Below are positions 1 to 6,973 of a stretch of DNA of 23,389 nucleotides, piece by piece. The position numbers were made by a program, and so were the translations under genes. The stretch's first letter is position 1; each line of letters starts with the position of its first letter. Source of the stretch: a bacterium HR12 (GTDB taxonomy: Bacteria; Actinomycetota; UBA4738; HRBIN12); assembly GCA_002898915.1 (NCBI GenBank), contig BEHO01000001.1:1-23389 (forward strand), read 5' to 3'. The notes beneath the pieces were generated by a model. The model was not told the origin of the DNA. It did not search any database and saw nothing but the letters and a program-made list of their open reading frames with translations.

Positions 1-1196
1 CCGACCTGCTCGCGGCGGGCATCAACATGAACCTCGGAGGCTGGGGGCTCTCGCCCTCGGCGACCGAGGTCGAGCTCGCGCTCACCCGCTTCTTCGCTCG
101 GGAGGTGTTCGGGCTGCCCGAGGGCTCGGGCGGCATCATCACCTCGGGCGGGGCGATGGCGACCTTCGTCGCGCTGAAGGCGGCGCGCGACCACCGCGCG
201 GGGTGGGACGTGCGCGACCGCGGCGTCGCGGCGGGTCCGCAGCTCGGCCTGTACCTCTCCACCGAGACCCACGTCGTGAGCGACCGGGCCGCGGACATGC
301 TCGGCATCGGCCGGGCGAACGTCCGGCACGTCCCCGTGGACCGGCGGTTCCGGATGCGGGTCGACGAGCTCGAGGCCGCCATCGCGCGCGACCGCGGGGC
401 GGGGATCCGCCCGTTCGCGGTCGTGGGCACCGCGGGGACCGTCTCGACCGGCGCGGTGGACCCCCTCGGCGAGATCGCGGACCTCTGCGAGCGCGAGGGG
501 CTGTGGTTCCACGTCGACGCCGCGTACGGCGGGCCCGCGATGCTCGCGCCGGACCTGCGCCCGCTCTTCGACGGGATCGAGCGGGCCGACTCGATCGCGT
601 TCGACCCGCACAAGTGGCTCTCGACCCCGCTCACCGGAGGCTGCGTGCTGCTGCGCGACGCGTCGCTGCTGCCGGCGTCCTTCGACGCCGACCCGGCCTA
701 CGTGCGGCAGGACCGCGAGCTCACGCGCGCCGGGGTCGACCTCGGGCGGTGGGGGCCGCAGTTCTCGCGGGGCTTCTGGGCGCTCAAGGTGTGGGTCTCG
801 CTCCTCGCGCACGGGCGGGCCGCGTACGCCCGGAGGATCTCGCACGACGCCGAGCTCGCCCGGTACCTGGGGCGGCGGGTGGTCGAGCACCCGGCCTTCG
901 AGCTCGCCTGCCCGGTCGGCCTGTCGATCTGCTGCTTCCGCTACGCGCCGCCGGACCTGCCGGAGGGTCCGGGCCGCGACGCGTACCTGGACCGGATGAA
1001 CGAGCGTCTCATGACCGAGATCCAGCTGGACGGCCGGGCGTTCATCTCGAACGCGGTGCTGGACGGGCGGTTCTTCCTCCGCGTGTGCATCGTGAACTTC
1101 CGGACCGAGGCCGAGGACCTCGATGCGGTGCTCGCGGTCGCCGAGGAGCTCGGGGCGCGTCTCGACGCGGAGCTCCGCCCGGAGGAGCTGCGGTGA
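1..1196 (+). CDS. PLP-dependent group II (aromatic-L-amino-acid/glutamate type) decarboxylase, 5'-truncated by the window
   Basis: The reading frame is open from the window edge (codons in phase with position 3), so the N-terminus lies upstream; the ATG at 27 is internal to the fold. The family decarboxylates amino acids with pyridoxal phosphate in the cytoplasm. Visible family marks, in order, are the NMNLGGWGLSPSATEVE entrance segment, a SGGAMATFVALKAAR cofactor-binding region, the HVDAAYGGP segment whose Asp pairs with the PLP pyridine nitrogen, and FDPHKWL, whose Lys (codon 612-614) should carry the Schiff base. The C-terminal domain is complete and ends EELGARLDAELRPEELR. The substrate (tyrosine, DOPA, tryptophan, glutamate or other) cannot be told from sequence alone. 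The stop overlaps the next gene's GTG by 4 nt (GTGA), implying translational coupling. Family is sure; specificity is not. Confidence 0.9.
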   Translation, partial: DLLAAGINMNLGGWGLSPSATEVELALTRFFAREVFGLPEGSGGIITSGGAMATFVALKAARDHRAGWDVRDRGVAAGPQLGLYLSTETHVVSDRAADMLGIGRANVRHVPVDRRFRMRVDELEAAIARDRGAGIRPFAVVGTAGTVSTGAVDPLGEIADLCEREGLWFHVDAAYGGPAMLAPDLRPLFDGIERADSIAFDPHKWLSTPLTGGCVLLRDASLLPASFDADPAYVRQDRELTRAGVDLGRWGPQFSRGFWALKVWVSLLAHGRAAYARRISHDAELARYLGRRVVEHPAFELACPVGLSICCFRYAPPDLPEGPGRDAYLDRMNERLMTEIQLDGRAFISNAVLDGRFFLRVCIVNFRTEAEDLDAVLAVAEELGARLDAELRPEELR

Positions 1197-1741
1197 ACCG
1201 CGTCCTCGCGTTCCTCGGCGCGGGCGAGTTCGAGCCCTGGTCCGAGGTCGTGGATCGCTGGGTGCTCGAGCGCTCGGACGGCGACGGGAGCGTGCTCGTC
1301 CTGCCGACGGCCTCCGCCCCGGAGGGGGACGACGTGTTCGACGGCTGGGCCCGCAAGGGGCTCGCGCACTTCGCCTCGCTCGGGGTGCCGGCTGCGGTGC
1401 TGCCGATCAGGAGGCGGGAGGACGCCGAGCGCGAGGACCTCGCCTCGGACGCGGTCTGGAAGCCCGGATCGTCGTACGTTCGAGTGGTGCTGTTCGCGCC
1501 CCATTGGGACACGGTGGAGCGCTGGTACCCGGGAGCGCACGCGTTCATCCAGCGCTCGGTGCGACCGGGGGAGACGCTGGTCGGGATCGACGAGGCGACG
1601 GCGATGGTGGGCGACGGGGCGACGTGGGAGGTGCTCGGCCGCTCGGCCGTCCACGTGTACCGTGCGGGACGGTGGATGCGGGCTCCCGCCGGCGAGCGCT
1701 TCCGGCTCCCGCTGGAGATGGGCCCGCCCGGGGAGGTGTGA
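1193..1741 (+). CDS. Peptidase S51 / type 1 glutamine amidotransferase-like protein lacking the central catalytic segment
   Basis: A 182-residue protein starting at GTG 1193, which overlaps the decarboxylase stop (GTGA). The N-terminal half resembles the cyanophycinase/peptidase E-like Rossmann family (AFLGAGEFEPW, then VLVLPTASAPEG). The C-terminal part also matches it (a VVLFAPHWDT segment, then LVGIDEATAMVGDGATWEVLG). From family knowledge, roughly 60-70 residues with a YxxGGNPxYL strand and the GCSAGAM nucleophile elbow should lie between them. Here LASDAV runs straight into a WKPGSSYVRVV stretch, so the expected nucleophile Ser is absent. No frameshift is needed to explain this: the frame is open throughout. 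It may be an in-frame deletion derivative or a non-catalytic relative. Any enzymatic role is doubtful. Confidence 0.75.
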   Translation: MNRVLAFLGAGEFEPWSEVVDRWVLERSDGDGSVLVLPTASAPEGDDVFDGWARKGLAHFASLGVPAAVLPIRRREDAEREDLASDAVWKPGSSYVRVVLFAPHWDTVERWYPGAHAFIQRSVRPGETLVGIDEATAMVGDGATWEVLGRSAVHVYRAGRWMRAPAGERFRLPLEMGPPGEV

Positions 1742-1746
1742 GGAGG
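1741..1746 (+). promoter_or_regulatory. Shine-Dalgarno AGGAGG for endonuclease III
   Basis: AGGAGG overlaps the last base of the preceding stop codon (TGA 1739-1741) and lies 5 nt before ATG 1752. It fixes the nth start against the longer in-frame extension upstream. Confidence 0.8.
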
Positions 1747-1751
1747 TCGAG

Positions 1752-2462
1752 ATGCCCGCGCGGCGGAAGGCGTCCACGCGCACGACCGGGGCGTCGGGCT
1801 CCCGACGCGCCCGGCGGCTCACCCGCGAGAGCCCGATCGAGGAGCGCGCCCCGGAGATCGTCCGGATCCTCTCGGAGGCCTATCCGGACGCGAAGGTGGC
1901 GCTGCGGTTCTCGAACCCGCTCGAGCTCCTGGTCGCGACGATCCTCTCGGCCCAGTGCACGGACGAGAAGGTGAACGAGGTCACCGAGACGCTCTTCCGG
2001 AAGTACCGGAGGCCGGAGGACTACCTGCGCGTGCCCGAGGAGGAGCTGCGGGCCGACATCCGACCCACCGGCTTCTTCAACCAGAAGGCGACCTCGATCC
2101 GGGAGGCCTGCCGCCGGATCGTCGAGGTCTACGGCGGACGGGTGCCGGACACGATGGAGGATCTGCTCACGCTCCGCGGCGTGGCGCGCAAGACGGCGAA
2201 CATCGTCCTCGGCAACGCCTTCGGCAAGGTCGAGGGGATCGCGGTGGACACCCATGTGAAGCGCCTCGCGAACCGCCTCGGGTTCTCGGCCGCGTCGGAC
2301 CCGGATCGCATCGAGCAGGACCTCATGCGCCTGATCCCCCGGGATCGGTGGTTCCCCTTCACGTACGTGCTGATCGAGCACGGCCGGGCCGTGTGCACCG
2401 CGCGGAACCCGCGGTGCGAGGCCTGTCCGGTGAACCACCTCTGCCCCTCGAGCTCGGTCTGA
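1752..2462 (+). CDS. nth: Endonuclease III, bifunctional DNA glycosylase/AP lyase with a 4Fe-4S cluster
   Basis: A 236-residue base-excision-repair enzyme that removes oxidised pyrimidines and nicks abasic sites. The helix-hairpin-helix is LRGVARKTANIV (residues 141-152), whose Lys147 is the expected catalytic lysine. VDTHVKR supplies the catalytic Asp (about residue 166). The Fe-S cluster cysteines are C215, C222, C225 and C231, in the C-X6-C-X2-C-X5-C spacing of the family. A basic, Ser/Thr/Arg-rich tail of about 25 residues precedes the fold. The start is set by AGGAGG at 5 nt. It lies 10 nt after the S51-like gene, probably in one transcript. A second repair glycosylase gene, broken, follows about 1.2 kb downstream. 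The assignment is secure. Confidence 0.97.
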   Translation: MPARRKASTRTTGASGSRRARRLTRESPIEERAPEIVRILSEAYPDAKVALRFSNPLELLVATILSAQCTDEKVNEVTETLFRKYRRPEDYLRVPEEELRADIRPTGFFNQKATSIREACRRIVEVYGGRVPDTMEDLLTLRGVARKTANIVLGNAFGKVEGIAVDTHVKRLANRLGFSAASDPDRIEQDLMRLIPRDRWFPFTYVLIEHGRAVCTARNPRCEACPVNHLCPSSSV

Positions 2463-2469
2463 GCGCGGC

Positions 2470-2475
2470 TAGACT
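2470..2475 (+). promoter_or_regulatory. Putative -10 box TAGACT, leaderless start of the phosphodiesterase gene
   Basis: TAGACT fits TANNNT and ends 8 nt before ATG 2484. There is no Shine-Dalgarno in front of the ATG, so transcription may begin at or next to the start codon. No convincing -35 is visible. Confidence 0.5.
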
Positions 2476-2483
2476 CCGGTCCG

Positions 2484-3269
2484 ATGCGCCGCCACGGCTT
2501 CCCGGAGGACGCCTTCCCGGTGATCGTCGCCCACCGCGGCGCCTCCTCCACGCATCCGGAGAACACGCTGCCGGCGTTCGAGGCCGCCATCGCCCTGGGC
2601 GCGCCCGTCGTGGAGCTCGACGTGCGCCTGACGGCCGACGGCGTCCCCGTGGTCATGCACGATCCCGACGTCGCCCGCACGACCGACGGGCGGGGGTTCG
2701 TCCACGAGCTCACCGCGGCCGAGATCGCCGGCCTCCGCGCGGGGAAGGGAGGCGTCGCCGCGCACGTGCCGACCCTGGCCGAGGCCCTGGCGTGCCTCTC
2801 GGGCCGGGCCGCCGTCGCGATGGAGATCAAGAGCATCCCCGGGGAGCCCGGGTACGATCCCGAGGGCGAGCCGATCGTCGAGGCCGCCGTGGCGGAGGTG
2901 GAGCGCACCGGCTTCGCGGGGCCGGTGCTCGTCATCTCCTTCAACCCGCGCTCGATCCGTCGGGCGCGGGAGCTCGCGCCGGAGGTCGCGACGGGGCTCC
3001 TCTCGACCGAGCACGTCGATCCCCGCGACGCGCTCGCGCTCGCGCGCGAGGAGGGGCACGACCTGGTGCTGCCGGGCGTCCGTGCCCTCCTGCCCGCTGG
3101 CCCCGGGTTCGTGGCCGAGGCCCACGCCGCCGGGGTCCGGGTCGGAACGTGGACGGTGGACGACGCGGCGCGGATCCGAGAGCTCCTCGCCTGGGGGGTG
3201 GACGCCATCGCCTCCAACGACCCCGGGACCGCGCTCGGGGCCCTCGCGGCGTTCCGGGGGTCGATGTGA
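2484..3269 (+). CDS. Glycerophosphodiester phosphodiesterase family protein (cytoplasmic, GlpQ/UgpQ-like)
   Basis: A 261-residue TIM-barrel protein. The family hydrolyses glycerophosphodiesters to glycerol-3-phosphate and an alcohol. Visible landmarks are AHRGASSTHPENT near residues 16-28 (catalytic His17 and metal-binding Glu), ELDVRLTADGVPVVMHDPD (metal-binding Glu and Asp, second catalytic His), VAMEIKS in the middle, and GVRVGTWTVDD then GVDAIASNDPG near the end. There is no signal peptide, so it acts in the cytoplasm. ATG 2484 is preceded by a TAGACT -10 box rather than a ribosome binding site. The stop overlaps the GTG of the next gene (GTGA at 3266-3269). Family is secure; the natural substrate is not known. 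Confidence 0.93.
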   Translation: MRRHGFPEDAFPVIVAHRGASSTHPENTLPAFEAAIALGAPVVELDVRLTADGVPVVMHDPDVARTTDGRGFVHELTAAEIAGLRAGKGGVAAHVPTLAEALACLSGRAAVAMEIKSIPGEPGYDPEGEPIVEAAVAEVERTGFAGPVLVISFNPRSIRRARELAPEVATGLLSTEHVDPRDALALAREEGHDLVLPGVRALLPAGPGFVAEAHAAGVRVGTWTVDDAARIRELLAWGVDAIASNDPGTALGALAAFRGSM

Positions 3270-3667
3270 TCCTGCGGCGTAAGCGCCTGCCGGCGGAGCT
3301 CGAGGAGGCCTACGCGGCCTTCTCCGAGACCGTGGCGGCGCTGGAGCGCGGGAAGGCGGCCCTCGCCGAGTCGGTCCCCAGCACCCGGCTGCCGGGGCGC
3401 CCGCTGGCCGAGACCCTCCTCGAGTTCGAGGAGGCGCTCGGCGAGGCGGACCGCTGCATGCCGGGCTGGCGGGTCCCGCCGCTCGAGCGCGAGTGGCGGG
3501 AGGCCGACGCCGCGATCGCCGAGTGCCGACGGATGAGCGAGGAGCTCCGCCTGCGGGCGGAGATGCCGGAGGGCTTCGAGGCGCTGATCGGCACGATCGG
3601 CGCGCTCATGGCGCCGCTCGACGTCCTCGAGGCGGCGGAGCGGCGCTTCCGCGCGCTCCGGGTCTGA
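3266..3667 (+). CDS. Small helical protein of unknown function, coupled to the phosphodiesterase gene
   Basis: A 133-residue protein beginning at GTG 3266 inside the upstream stop (GTGA overlap), so probably translated by re-initiation. I do not recognise a family. It is almost all predicted helix, rich in Glu, Ala, Leu and Arg, with heptad-like stretches ([20 protein letters not shown], and [20 protein letters not shown]). It has no signal peptide, no membrane segment and no metal-binding motif. [23 protein letters not shown] segment followed by [13 protein letters not shown] looks like a hinge between two helical hairpins. One nucleotide separates it from the glycosylase pseudogene. A scaffold or regulatory role is only a guess. 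Confidence 0.7.
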   Translation: MILRRKRLPAELEEAYAAFSETVAALERGKAALAESVPSTRLPGRPLAETLLEFEEALGEADRCMPGWRVPPLEREWREADAAIAECRRMSEELRLRAEMPEGFEALIGTIGALMAPLDVLEAAERRFRALRV

Positions 3668-3668
3668 G

Positions 3669-4364
3669 ATGGAGGCGCGGGCCGAGCTCGAGGCGCTGCG
3701 AGCCGAGATCGTGGCCTGCCGCGCGTGCCCCCGCCTCGTCGCCTGGCGGGAGCGGGTGGCTCGGGAGAAGACCCGGCGGTTCGCGGACCAGACGTACTGG
3801 GGTCGCCCGGTCCCCGGGTTCGGCGATCCGGCGGCCCGGATCCTCGTCCTCGGTCTGGCGCCGGCCGCGCATGGGGGGAACCGGACCGGACGCATCTTCA
3901 CCGGCGATCGCTCGTGAGACGTCCTGTACGCGGCGCTCCATCGGGTCGGGCTCGCGAACCAGCCCACCTCCGTCTCCCTCGATGACGGGCTCGAGCTCCG
4001 CTGCGTCTACGTGGCCGCGGTGAACCGGTGCGCCCCGCCCGGGAACCGCCCGACCCCGGAGGAGCGCGATCGGTGCCTGCCGTTCCTCGTGCGGGAGATC
4101 GCCGCCCTGACCGAGCTGCGGGCGATCGTGGCGCTCGGGGCCTTCGCCTGGGACGGGGCGATCCGGGCCCTCGCCGCGCTCGGGCACCGGCCCCGGCCCC
4201 GGCCGGCCTTCGCGCACGGGGCGGAGGCGAGCATCGGCCCGTACCGCCTGCTCGGCTCGTACCACCCGAGCCAGCAGAACACGTTCACGGGCAGGCTCAC
4301 GCCGGCGATGCTCGAGGCGGTGCTGGAGCGGGCCCGGACGCTGGCGGGCTGCGCGCGGCCCTGA
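3669..4364 (+). pseudogene. Uracil-DNA glycosylase (Fe-S, UdgB/family 5-like) interrupted by an in-frame TGA
   Basis: One frame encodes a whole family 4/5 uracil-DNA glycosylase except for a TGA at 3915-3917. The N-terminal part has the first cluster cysteines (C17 and C20 in CRACPRL) and motif [22 protein letters not shown]. The stop falls where the family has Gly in GDRSGD. The frame then continues with DVLYAALHRVG, the remaining cysteines (CVYVAAVNRC), and motif B, SYHPSQQNTFTGRLTP. One G-to-T change in a GGA codon would create the TGA. The frame is intact on both sides, with no other lesion. Other genes here use TGA as stop, so recoding is unlikely. It is either a recent nonsense mutation or a sequence error. 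The 82-residue product would lack motif B and two cluster ligands. Confidence 0.88.
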
Positions 4365-4387
4365 GCCGACGGAGCGCATCTCCACCG

Positions 4388-4393
4388 TATCCT
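4388..4393 (+). promoter_or_regulatory. Putative -10 box TATCCT, leaderless start of the ABC exporter gene
   Basis: TATCCT fits TANNNT and ends 6 nt before ATG 4400, with no Shine-Dalgarno between. It marks a likely new transcription unit (exporter plus marR). Confidence 0.5.
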
Positions 4394-4399
4394 GGCTCC

Positions 4400-6415
4400 A
4401 TGCGTCACGGCCGCATGTTCCGGCCGATCCCCGAGGAGGACCGGCGTCCCATCTCCCGCTCGACGGTGCGGCGGGTGATCTCGACGTTCCGTCCCTACCG
4501 GGGGAAGGTCTGGCTCGTGGCGCTGGCGATCGTCGCGACCTCGGCCCTCGGCGTCGTGAACCCCATCCTCATCAAGCTCGTCTTCGACCGGGCGCTCTTC
4601 GGCAACCCCGCGGGCAGCTGCGACGGCGCCGCCTGCCCGAACATGCACAACCTCTACGTGTTCGCGGGGCTGATGATCGCGATCCCCATCGTGACCTCGG
4701 TCATCGGGGTGGGGCAGACGTACCTCGCGAACCTCGTCGGCCTCCGCGTCATGCAGGATCTCCGGAACGCGCTCTACGCGCACCTGCAGGCGATGCCGCT
4801 CCGGTTCTTCACCACGACGCGCACCGGCGAGATCCAGTCGCGCCTCGCGAACGACGTGGGCGGCGTGCAGACCGTCGTGACGGACACGATGTCGAGCATC
4901 CTCTCGAACGTCGTCGTCATCGTGAGCACGCTCATCGCGATGGCGCTCCTCTCCTGGCAGCTCACGGCGCTGTCGCTGTCGATGCTCCCCATCTTCCTGT
5001 GGCTCACGGCGAAGGTGGGCCGCGCGCGGCGCGAGATCGCGAGCAGCACGCAGCGGACGCTGGCCGACCTGACGGCGGTCACCGAGGAGACGCTCTCGGT
5101 GTCCGGGATCCTGCTCTCGAAGACGTTCGGACGCCGGCGGTTGGAGGAGGAGCGCTTCCGCCGTGAGAACGAGCGCCTGACGGGTCTGCAGATCCGACAG
5201 ACGATGATCGGTCGGTCCTTCTTCGCGGTGGTCGGCACCTTCTTCTCCATCACCCCGGCCCTCGTCTACCTCGTCGCCGGCTGGGTGCTCCGCGACGACC
5301 CGACGAGCGCGATCACCGCGGGCACGCTCGTCTCGTTCACCACGCTCCAGTCCCGGCTGTTCTTCCCGATCGGCTCGATGCTGCAGGTCTCGACCGAGGT
5401 GCAGTCCTCGATGGCGCTCTTCGACCGGATCTTCGAGTACCTGGACATGCCGCCGGAGATCCGGGACGCACCCGACGCGATCGAGCTCCGTCCCACGGAG
5501 GTGCGCGGGGAGGTGGCCTTCGACCACGTGTGGTTCCGGTACGAGGCTCCGGCGGAGCGCGCCACGCCCGTCAGCCCCACCGACGCGCCGGCGGGGCCTC
5601 CGCGGGAGTGGACCCTGGAGGACGTCAGCTTCCGGATCGAGCCGGGTCAGCTCGCCGCCCTCGTCGGGCCGAGCGGCGCGGGCAAGACGACGATCACCTA
5701 CCTCATCCCGCGCCTCTACGACGTCCAGCGCGGTGCGGTGACGATCGACGGGGTCGACGTCCGCAGGATCCGCCTCGACTCGCTCGGGGACCTCATCGGG
5801 GTCGTGACCCAGGAGACGTACCTGTTCCACACGACCGTGCGCCGGAACCTCCTGTACGGCAAGCCCGACGCCACCCAGGAGGAGCTCGAGGCGGCGGCCC
5901 GCGCCGCGAACATCCACGACCGGATCCTGGAGCTGCCGGACGGCTACGACACCGTCGTCGGGGAACGTGGCTACAAGCTCTCGGGCGGGGAGAAGCAGCG
6001 CCTCGCGATCGCTCGCGTCATCCTCAAGGACCCCCGCATCCTCATCCTGGACGAGGCGACCTCGAACCTCGACACGACCTCGGAGCGTCTCGTCCAGGCG
6101 GCCCTCGAGCCGCTCATGGAGGGACGGACGACGATCGCCATCGCGCACCGCCTCTCGACCATCCTGCGGGCCGACGTCATCTTCGTGGTGGACCGCGGCC
6201 GGATCGTCGAGCGGGGGACCCACGCCGAGCTGCTCGAGCGCGGCGGTCTGTACGCGCGCCTCTACGAGCAGCAGTTCCGCGGCGGGCTCGTCCAGGCGGA
6301 GTGCGAGGACGGCGTGATCCTCGCCTCGGGGGAGGTCGTCCGGACCCGCGAGCGCTCGTCCGAGCTCGGCTCGCCGCCCCGTCGGCCGTCGACCCCGGAC
6401 GCGGTGGGGTCGTGA
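4400..6415 (+). CDS. ABC exporter half-transporter, fused membrane and ATPase domains (ABCB/MsbA-like)
   Basis: A 671-residue inner-membrane exporter, expected to act as a dimer and to pump lipids, drugs or peptides. The six-helix membrane domain covers about residues 30-330. The first external loop carries two cysteines (GSCDGAACPNMHN). The nucleotide-binding domain follows, with Walker A GPSGAGKT near residue 423, the Q-loop VTQETYLFH, signature LSGGEKQ near residue 527, Walker B RILILDEATSNLD, and the H-loop IAIAHRLSTI. A Pro/Ala-rich insert (about residues 384-403, ERATPVSPTDAPAGPP) interrupts the first sheet of the ATPase domain. The tail after the ATPase domain is about 45 residues and looks unstructured. 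Its stop overlaps marR by 4 nt, so the regulator probably controls this pump. The substrate is unknown. Confidence 0.93.
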   Translation: MRHGRMFRPIPEEDRRPISRSTVRRVISTFRPYRGKVWLVALAIVATSALGVVNPILIKLVFDRALFGNPAGSCDGAACPNMHNLYVFAGLMIAIPIVTSVIGVGQTYLANLVGLRVMQDLRNALYAHLQAMPLRFFTTTRTGEIQSRLANDVGGVQTVVTDTMSSILSNVVVIVSTLIAMALLSWQLTALSLSMLPIFLWLTAKVGRARREIASSTQRTLADLTAVTEETLSVSGILLSKTFGRRRLEEERFRRENERLTGLQIRQTMIGRSFFAVVGTFFSITPALVYLVAGWVLRDDPTSAITAGTLVSFTTLQSRLFFPIGSMLQVSTEVQSSMALFDRIFEYLDMPPEIRDAPDAIELRPTEVRGEVAFDHVWFRYEAPAERATPVSPTDAPAGPPREWTLEDVSFRIEPGQLAALVGPSGAGKTTITYLIPRLYDVQRGAVTIDGVDVRRIRLDSLGDLIGVVTQETYLFHTTVRRNLLYGKPDATQEELEAAARAANIHDRILELPDGYDTVVGERGYKLSGGEKQRLAIARVILKDPRILILDEATSNLDTTSERLVQAALEPLMEGRTTIAIAHRLSTILRADVIFVVDRGRIVERGTHAELLERGGLYARLYEQQFRGGLVQAECEDGVILASGEVVRTRERSSELGSPPRRPSTPDAVGS

Positions 6416-6852
6416 GCCCGCCGGACCTCGCCCGTCTGCTCCTCGAGGCCCACCGAGCGCTCGCCGCGGAGCTGGCGCGCGCCCTGACCGAGCGCGGCTA
6501 CCCGGACGTCCGCCCCGGCCACGCCGTGGTGTTCCTGCACATCGACCGCCGCTCCGGCACCCGCCTGACCGAGCTCGCGCGGCGGGCGCGGGTCACCAAG
6601 CAGGGGATGATGCTCGTCGTCGACGAGCTCGAGCAGCGCGGGTACGTCCGGCGCGTGCCGGACCCCGAGGACGCCCGGGCCAAGATCGTGCGCCTCACGG
6701 CGCGCGGCCGGCGCCTCGCGGCCGAGGTGCGACGCCTCGTCGCGGCCATCGAGAGCCGGACCCGGCGGGAGCTCGGCGAGCGTCGGTTCGAGACCCTCCG
6801 CGAGGCCCTGCGGCTGATCGCGGGCGGAGCCGAGGAGGATGTCGGGTCCTGA
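6412..6852 (+). CDS. MarR-family transcriptional regulator
   Basis: A 146-residue winged-helix regulator starting at GTG 6412, overlapping the exporter stop (GTGA). The helix-turn-helix is RLTELARRARVTKQGMMLVV, followed by the wing DELEQRGYVRRVPDPEDARAKIVRLTARG, which is the standard MarR pattern. Flanking N- and C-terminal helices would form the dimer interface. MarR proteins commonly repress adjacent efflux genes and release DNA on binding small phenolic or other ligands. Translational coupling to the exporter suggests the same here. No operator palindrome was identified upstream of the exporter. Family is secure; ligand and target are inferred. Confidence 0.92.
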   Translation: MSPPDLARLLLEAHRALAAELARALTERGYPDVRPGHAVVFLHIDRRSGTRLTELARRARVTKQGMMLVVDELEQRGYVRRVPDPEDARAKIVRLTARGRRLAAEVRRLVAAIESRTRRELGERRFETLREALRLIAGGAEEDVGS

Positions 6853-6946
6853 CGCACAGGCCGACCCCGCGGCGCTCGTCACGACGGCCCACCGCGAGGT
6901 GCTCGAGCGGTCGCCCGCCGCGACCGGACGGCTCCGCCCATGCTGA
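6839..6946 (+). other. Possible 35-codon ORF or gene remnant overlapping the end of marR
   Basis: ATG 6839 lies inside the end of marR (14-nt overlap) and opens 35 codons (MSGPDAQADPAALVTTAHRE..., ending RLRPC). An AGGAGG abuts the ATG with no spacing, which is poor for initiation. The peptide resembles no family I know. It could be a small coupled gene, the 5' remnant of a lost gene, or chance. It overlaps the hairpin at 6908-6926. Confidence 0.2.
6908..6926. terminator. Candidate hairpin between convergent marR and GH38 genes
   Basis: CGGTCGC and GCGACCG form a perfect 7-bp stem around a 5-nt CCGCC loop. It sits in the 121-bp gap between two genes that converge. There is no T-run on either side, so if it terminates transcription it does so as a U-less GC hairpin. 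The rest of the gap (6853-6973) shows nothing further that I can identify. Confidence 0.4.
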
Positions 6947-6973
6947 CCCCGGCGGTGGGTGTGGACCTCGCGT

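Noticed and set aside
3915..3917. TGA as a recoded codon (Gly or selenocysteine)
   Set aside because: Many genes in the window end in TGA, several in overlapping GTGA or ATGA junctions, and I saw no other in-frame TGA and no obvious selenocysteine-type stem-loop downstream. Gly, not Cys or Sec, is expected there.
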